Positions 61,061-64,000 of a stretch of DNA of 64,000 nucleotides are shown one piece after another; the first letter of the stretch is position 1; every line of letters begins with the position of its first letter. Below the pieces are notes generated by a model. It was not told the DNA's origin and did no database searches. It saw only the letters and a list, made by a program, of their open reading frames with translations. Position numbers and translations under genes: made by a program. The stretch is taken from positions 26,221 to 90,220 of the IMG/VR virus record IMGVR_UViG_3300025110_000007. The stretch is one strand, 5' to 3'. Source of the stretch: a virus.

Positions 61061-61198
61061 TCATGAATCTTTCCACATGCACTCGCATTGAGGACAGTGC
61101 CAAGCAACACTTCTCAAACTGCCGCCCGCTTTGGAGTACAGACGGTGAGTAGGTTGTTGCTTACAAAGGGGACAGGGAGGACTTTTTGTTCGGCCCAT
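61061..61198 (-). CDS. 45-aa zinc-ribbon microprotein
   Basis: A 46-codon frame with CPLCKQQ and HCPQCECMW, a compact four-Cys ribbon flanked by basic residues (MGRTKSPPCPLCKQQPTHRL). AGTGATTCAC leads the ATG, and a clear TATA box lies ~50 nt upstream, so it is likely the first gene of a transcript. Too short for most gene finders. Function unknown. Confidence 0.68.
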   Translation of the reverse strand: MGRTKSPPCPLCKQQPTHRLYSKAGGSLRSVAWHCPQCECMWKDS

Positions 61199-61244
61199 GT
61201 GAATCACTGTAAAAAGGTGGAGGGCAGGGGCTGAAACGGAAGGT

Positions 61245-61254
61245 GATATATACC
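61245..61254 (-). promoter_or_regulatory. TATA box before the 45-aa zinc-ribbon gene
   Basis: GGTATATATC on the minus strand is the best TATA-box match noticed in the window. A start of transcription ~27 nt downstream would give a ~24-nt leader with the GTGAT ribosome site of the gene at 61198. It follows directly after T-tracts that may end the upstream transcript. Confidence 0.55.
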
Positions 61255-61258
61255 TGCA

Positions 61259-61280
61259 CTAAAAAAGCCCAAAAAGCGCA
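61259..61280 (-). terminator. Candidate U-tract terminator
   Basis: Read leftward, two T-runs (five and six T) occur ~70-85 nt after the stop at 61347. Archaeal termination commonly uses such U-tracts. Placed between the end of one operon and a strong TATA box, they fit a transcription boundary. Confidence 0.5.
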
Positions 61281-61346
61281 GAAACACAGAAAAGTACCCC
61301 GGCCCTCCAAACCTACCGACGAAGGTTAGGGGTATAAAGATTCGGG

Positions 61347-62372
61347 TCAGCGGCGACGGTTGCGACGACTGTTGGGCCCTCGGCCCCTACCGCCTCGGCG
61401 GGTGTTGAGTGCTCTGCGCTGTACAGGCTTTGGAACACGAGCGGCTTCCTCGGTCTTTCTATTACCAAGTGCCTGCATTGCGGCGTCCATTGGGCTGGCA
61501 GTGGATGGCTGTGCAGACTGTGCGGCCAATGACCTTGCTCGGTTGGCTTGTGCCTCGAATTGTCGTCGCCCAGCATCAGGGTCAGGCTGAACGCCCTCTG
61601 GGAATTCAGGGAAATCAGCAAGACTTTGGCCTAACTGTTGCATTTGTGGCATTGTTTCTGGCCTTGAGTCATCAGCGAATTCAGTATCGTCAACAGGTTC
61701 TTGTGTTTGAATCCTGTTTTTGAAAGAGAATGGGTCATAACTATGAGAACGGCCATAATTGCGAGGATTTTGGACGATAGGGCCATATTCTTCTCCGACA
61801 TTACCATAGTAGTCCCTGCGCCTGTTTCTTGCAGGTCCTCCCATTCGCATGTTAAAATCATAATTTTGTGCAAACCTTTTCTGTGCCTCCGGGTTGTCTG
61901 CTTGTAGGCCTTGCAGTGTCTTTGGGAAAAAGCCAGCGTCCATTGATGAAGTCACTTCGGGAGGCTGAACGGTCATTGGGTCAGGCATGCTGTCATCAAA
62001 AACCGGCAACTCAGGGTCATCATCATGGCGTACTTCGTCAATTAACATTTCATTTTTCACAGAGTCAGGAAGGTCCTTGTATGCCGCTGGGTCGTAGCCC
62101 TCTTCGTGTGGCTGTCCGAATTCGTTAAGCCTGCCCCGCTGTGCCGCCATTATTCGCTCAGCCATCGGCTGACCAGCGGTACCGCTCGTCTGACCATCAC
62201 CAAACCTTTGGAAAGGCTCAATCCCTGCGAGTGCCGCAGGAATACCGGAGCGACCACGGGCCGCTTGGATTCTCTCAGGTGTTGCAGGAAGCCCACCAGT
62301 GCGGGCCGCTTGGCGCAGGTCTTCCAGCGTCACTTCTTTGAGAAGCATCCAAGCGTTGTCAATAGGGTTCAA
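61347..62372 (-). CDS. Tagged protein with Arg-rich C-terminus, 341 aa
   Basis: A 341-residue, mostly disordered protein. It starts MNPIDNAWMLLKEV (tag), has a second, weaker tag SPMDAAMQALGNRK near residue 300, and ends in an Arg/Gly tail (TRRGGRGRGPNSRRNRRR), which suggests nucleic-acid or capsid-interior binding. I chose TTG 62372: it makes the tag N-terminal like its siblings and has GTGAT upstream; the frame to 62462 would overlap the preceding gene. It is the last gene before the 61.3 kb transcription boundary. Confidence 0.84.
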   Translation of the reverse strand: MNPIDNAWMLLKEVTLEDLRQAARTGGLPATPERIQAARGRSGIPAALAGIEPFQRFGDGQTSGTAGQPMAERIMAAQRGRLNEFGQPHEEGYDPAAYKDLPDSVKNEMLIDEVRHDDDPELPVFDDSMPDPMTVQPPEVTSSMDAGFFPKTLQGLQADNPEAQKRFAQNYDFNMRMGGPARNRRRDYYGNVGEEYGPIVQNPRNYGRSHSYDPFSFKNRIQTQEPVDDTEFADDSRPETMPQMQQLGQSLADFPEFPEGVQPDPDAGRRQFEAQANRARSLAAQSAQPSTASPMDAAMQALGNRKTEEAARVPKPVQRRALNTRRGGRGRGPNSRRNRRR

Positions 62373-62376
62373 AAAA

Positions 62377-62745
62377 TCACATTCCGGGTTGTCGTTGCTG
62401 AGCAAGGTCTTGTCCAAGCATTCGCATGGCCTCTCTTTGAGCATCTTTCTTCTGGGCAACATTCATGCCCAAAGCAGAAGCATTGTCTGCTTCCAGTTCC
62501 TCTTCCTCGGGACTATCGAATTCAGAGTCAACTGGCTTTCGCTTAGCCCGTTCGGTTTCGTCAAAGACCATCCGACGCTCTGCTTGTCGCTGACCAGTAC
62601 GGCTTATGCCCCGAGCATCCCGTCGAGTCATATCTCCGTACGGCTGATTCGTAGGGTAGCCTGCCAAACCTGTGAACTGTGCCCTGTCACGGTCCATTCT
62701 ATCTTGACCTTTGAGTATTTGCCAAGCGATTCCTTCGGGGGTCAT
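62377..62745 (-). CDS. Tagged charged protein, 122 aa
   Basis: A 122-residue protein starting MTPEGIAWQILKGQ (tag variant), followed by a highly charged, probably disordered or coiled region (RDARGISRTGQRQAERRM, SEFDSPEEEELEAD). I chose ATG 62745 so that the tag is N-terminal; GTG 62766 is the alternative. No other motif was seen. Confidence 0.8.
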   Translation of the reverse strand: MTPEGIAWQILKGQDRMDRDRAQFTGLAGYPTNQPYGDMTRRDARGISRTGQRQAERRMVFDETERAKRKPVDSEFDSPEEEELEADNASALGMNVAQKKDAQREAMRMLGQDLAQQRQPGM

Positions 62746-62785
62746 GGGCTTCCGAGGGAGGCTCACAACATAAGCGTGTCGGCTG

Positions 62786-63406
62786 TCAAAGAAGGTCTTC
62801 GTATGAGAACGGCTTACTCTCTATGACTTCTCCTTCTGGCTCAAAATCCGGGTTCCGAGCATCAAGCAAAGGTCCATGGAATTGCGGGTCGACATAACGC
62901 CTACCAGAAGGAATACCAGCGTCAGTCACCGGCAAACTTTGCATATACCGAGTGTCGTATGGAAGCCCACGCTTAGGATTTTTTCCGTAATTCAAATGCT
63001 CTCTTTTGTACCTTTCAACATTAAATTGCTTATCCTGATTGGTGTAGCCTTGAATGTTTCTGCGGGCTGTTCCGTCAGGGTCGAAAGTCAAGTAGCGTGC
63101 CGGGTAAATGGCACTTTGACCTGTGTGATGGTCAGTGCTTCCTTCCAAACCTTTTTCGTGAGCATCAAACATCAATTTCCCATCAGCGGTTCGATAACTG
63201 TTCTCTCTTGAAAAGCGAACAGGTACACCAACTGTACCACGCTCATGGTCAGCAATAGTCTGCATCATTGACTGTGCTTCGGCCCAAGACATCCCATCAG
63301 CAACGGGAGGGAACTGCGCATCAACAGCCTCTCGGAAGTCCTGCCTCCGCCTGCCAGCACCCCTCGCCTTAAGCAAGGACCATGCTACATCAAGCGGGCT
63401 GACCAT
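62786..63406 (-). CDS. Tagged protein, 206 aa, first gene of the leftward series
   Basis: A 206-residue protein with N-terminal tag VSPLDVAWSLLKAR, nearly identical to the start of the protein at 391-1371 (VRPLDVAWSILKS), though the bodies differ. The body contains MSWAEAQSMMQTIADHERG and PYDTRYMQSLPVTDAGIPSG; no family was recognised. I chose ATG 63406 because a TATA-like element at 63441-63450 would start transcription between it and the upstream ATG at 63430. Confidence 0.8.
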   Translation of the reverse strand: MVSPLDVAWSLLKARGAGRRRQDFREAVDAQFPPVADGMSWAEAQSMMQTIADHERGTVGVPVRFSRENSYRTADGKLMFDAHEKGLEGSTDHHTGQSAIYPARYLTFDPDGTARRNIQGYTNQDKQFNVERYKREHLNYGKNPKRGLPYDTRYMQSLPVTDAGIPSGRRYVDPQFHGPLLDARNPDFEPEGEVIESKPFSYEDLL

Positions 63407-63440
63407 GTGGTGACGAAGGCCACCAGCCATAAAAATTGTT

Positions 63441-63450
63441 TGTAAAATTT
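63441..63450 (-). promoter_or_regulatory. Candidate TATA element at the head of the leftward operon
   Basis: TAAAATTTTA stands between the GC-rich tract and the first tagged gene. Transcription would begin near 63418, giving a very short leader before ATG 63406. Part of a wider AT-rich spot. Confidence 0.4.
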
Positions 63451-63479
63451 TAGGACCCTAAGTCGCTCACGAAATTTTG

Positions 63480-64000
63480 CTGGAGCGCCGTGTGTGGCTT
63501 AAGGAGTGCAAAGGGTCGGTGCAAAGGTATCTCTCCTTGTAGTGTAAAGGGTCAGTGTAAAGCCTCGCAGTGCATCGTTCTATAGACACACAGGGCCACC
63601 CCACACGAGGGCGGTCCTGTCGCACGCATGGGGGCAACCACCACGCAGTAGGCCGTTCTATAGACACACGGGAGAGCCGCCCTCGTGTACGGGGTAGAGC
63701 CGCCCCGCCGTGTGGTAGGGGGAGCCGCCCCACACGGGAAAGGGGCCGCAGTCACACGAATAGGGGAGCCCCCTCACACGCAGGGGCCACGCCACACGGG
63801 GGCCACGCCACGCCCAGCCGCCTGTCACGCCACGCCCGTAGGGGAGGGCCGCCCTATCGTGCGAAGGGCTCTCAGTCACACGAATAGGGGAGCCCCCTGT
63901 CATGTGAATGGGCTGTCCCTGTGGTGTGGTGCAAAGCCCACTCACGCACGCCACGCCACGCATGGGGTGAGCCGCTTGTGTGGGGGGCCAAGCCCCACAC
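63480..64000. repeat. GC-rich degenerate repeat tract, non-coding
   Basis: About 520 bp of markedly GC-rich sequence made of imperfect interspersed units. Repeated words: GTTCTATAGACACAC at ~63575 and ~63655; CAGTCACACGAATAGGGGAG at ~63750 and ~63872; GAGCCGCCC-type units at ~63675, 63697 and 63722 with a degraded form at ~63845; many CCACGCC and CACACGGG. GGGGAGCCCC segments could form short hairpins. Open frames here are Arg/Pro-rich artefacts that shift between copies. It may be a replication or packaging-related region, or a structured RNA; no gene is seen. It reaches the window edge, so its full extent is unknown. Confidence 0.8.

Noticed and set aside
63467-63963. Arg/Pro-rich frames in the GC-rich tract
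   Set aside because: They read the same repeats in several frames (SIERxTA, Gly/Arg/Pro-rich), have no ribosome sites and do not look like proteins.
63480-64000. CRISPR array
   Set aside because: Units are irregular in length and spacing, repeats are imperfect, and there are no unique spacers of constant size.

Overview
This window looks like the virion-structure and assembly region of a tailed double-stranded DNA virus (Caudoviricetes, HK97-type head) that infects an archaeon. A member of the marine Euryarchaeota viruses (magrovirus-like, host Poseidoniales/MGII) is my best guess, but that is inference. Evidence for a virus: small and large terminase, portal, prohead protease, HK97-type major capsid protein, connector, tail terminator and tail tube protein appear in the usual order. 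Evidence for an archaeal host: a group II (thermosome) chaperonin C-terminus at the left edge, Shine-Dalgarno sites of the GGTGAT / GGAGTGAT type just upstream of most starts, short TATA-like boxes, and no bacterial -35/-10 architecture that I could see. No replication, integration or lysis genes and no tRNAs were seen, so this is probably part of a larger genome.

Layout. Almost everything reads leftward on the minus strand, with genes abutting or overlapping by 1-8 nt. From right to left: 64.0-63.43 kb is a GC-rich degenerate repeat tract. 63.4-57.5 kb holds small proteins that carry one or more copies of a short peptide, roughly (E/N)P-(M/L/V)-D-x-A-(W/M)-x-L-L-K, together with zinc-finger and basic phage domains. 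57.4-54.0 kb holds membrane proteins next to a Ras-like small GTPase. A divergent small zinc-finger gene sits at 53.7 kb. 53.7-43.5 kb holds TerS, two large unrecognised proteins, TerL, a LAGLIDADG-domain protein and a zinc-containing portal. 43.5-34.4 kb holds small head genes, a 1920-residue protein with a degenerate DNA-ligase-like domain, a protease with an apparent internally initiated scaffold, and the major capsid protein. 34.3-24.9 kb holds candidate decoration proteins, a connector, a tail terminator, the tail tube, likely tail-assembly chaperones and a very short candidate tape measure. 24.9-21.9 kb holds two paralogous tail proteins. 21.9-6.4 kb is one 5166-residue protein. 6.4-2.5 kb holds three more tagged or zinc-rich small proteins and tail or fibre proteins. 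2.4-1.4 kb holds a 51-residue membrane protein coupled to an HMG-CoA-lyase-family enzyme. 1.4-0.4 kb holds another tagged protein with an HExxH motif, convergent with the chaperonin.

How the genes may work together. The terminase pair, portal, protease/scaffold and capsid protein build and fill the head. The connector, terminator, tube, chaperones and paralogous distal proteins build a tail, with the giant protein as a likely fibre or adhesin. The most interesting pattern is the recurrent helical peptide shared by at least eleven otherwise unrelated proteins, several of them basic or zinc-binding. I propose that it is an address tag that loads cargo proteins into the prohead. The chaperonin and HMG-CoA lyase look host-derived and may support folding and host metabolism during infection.
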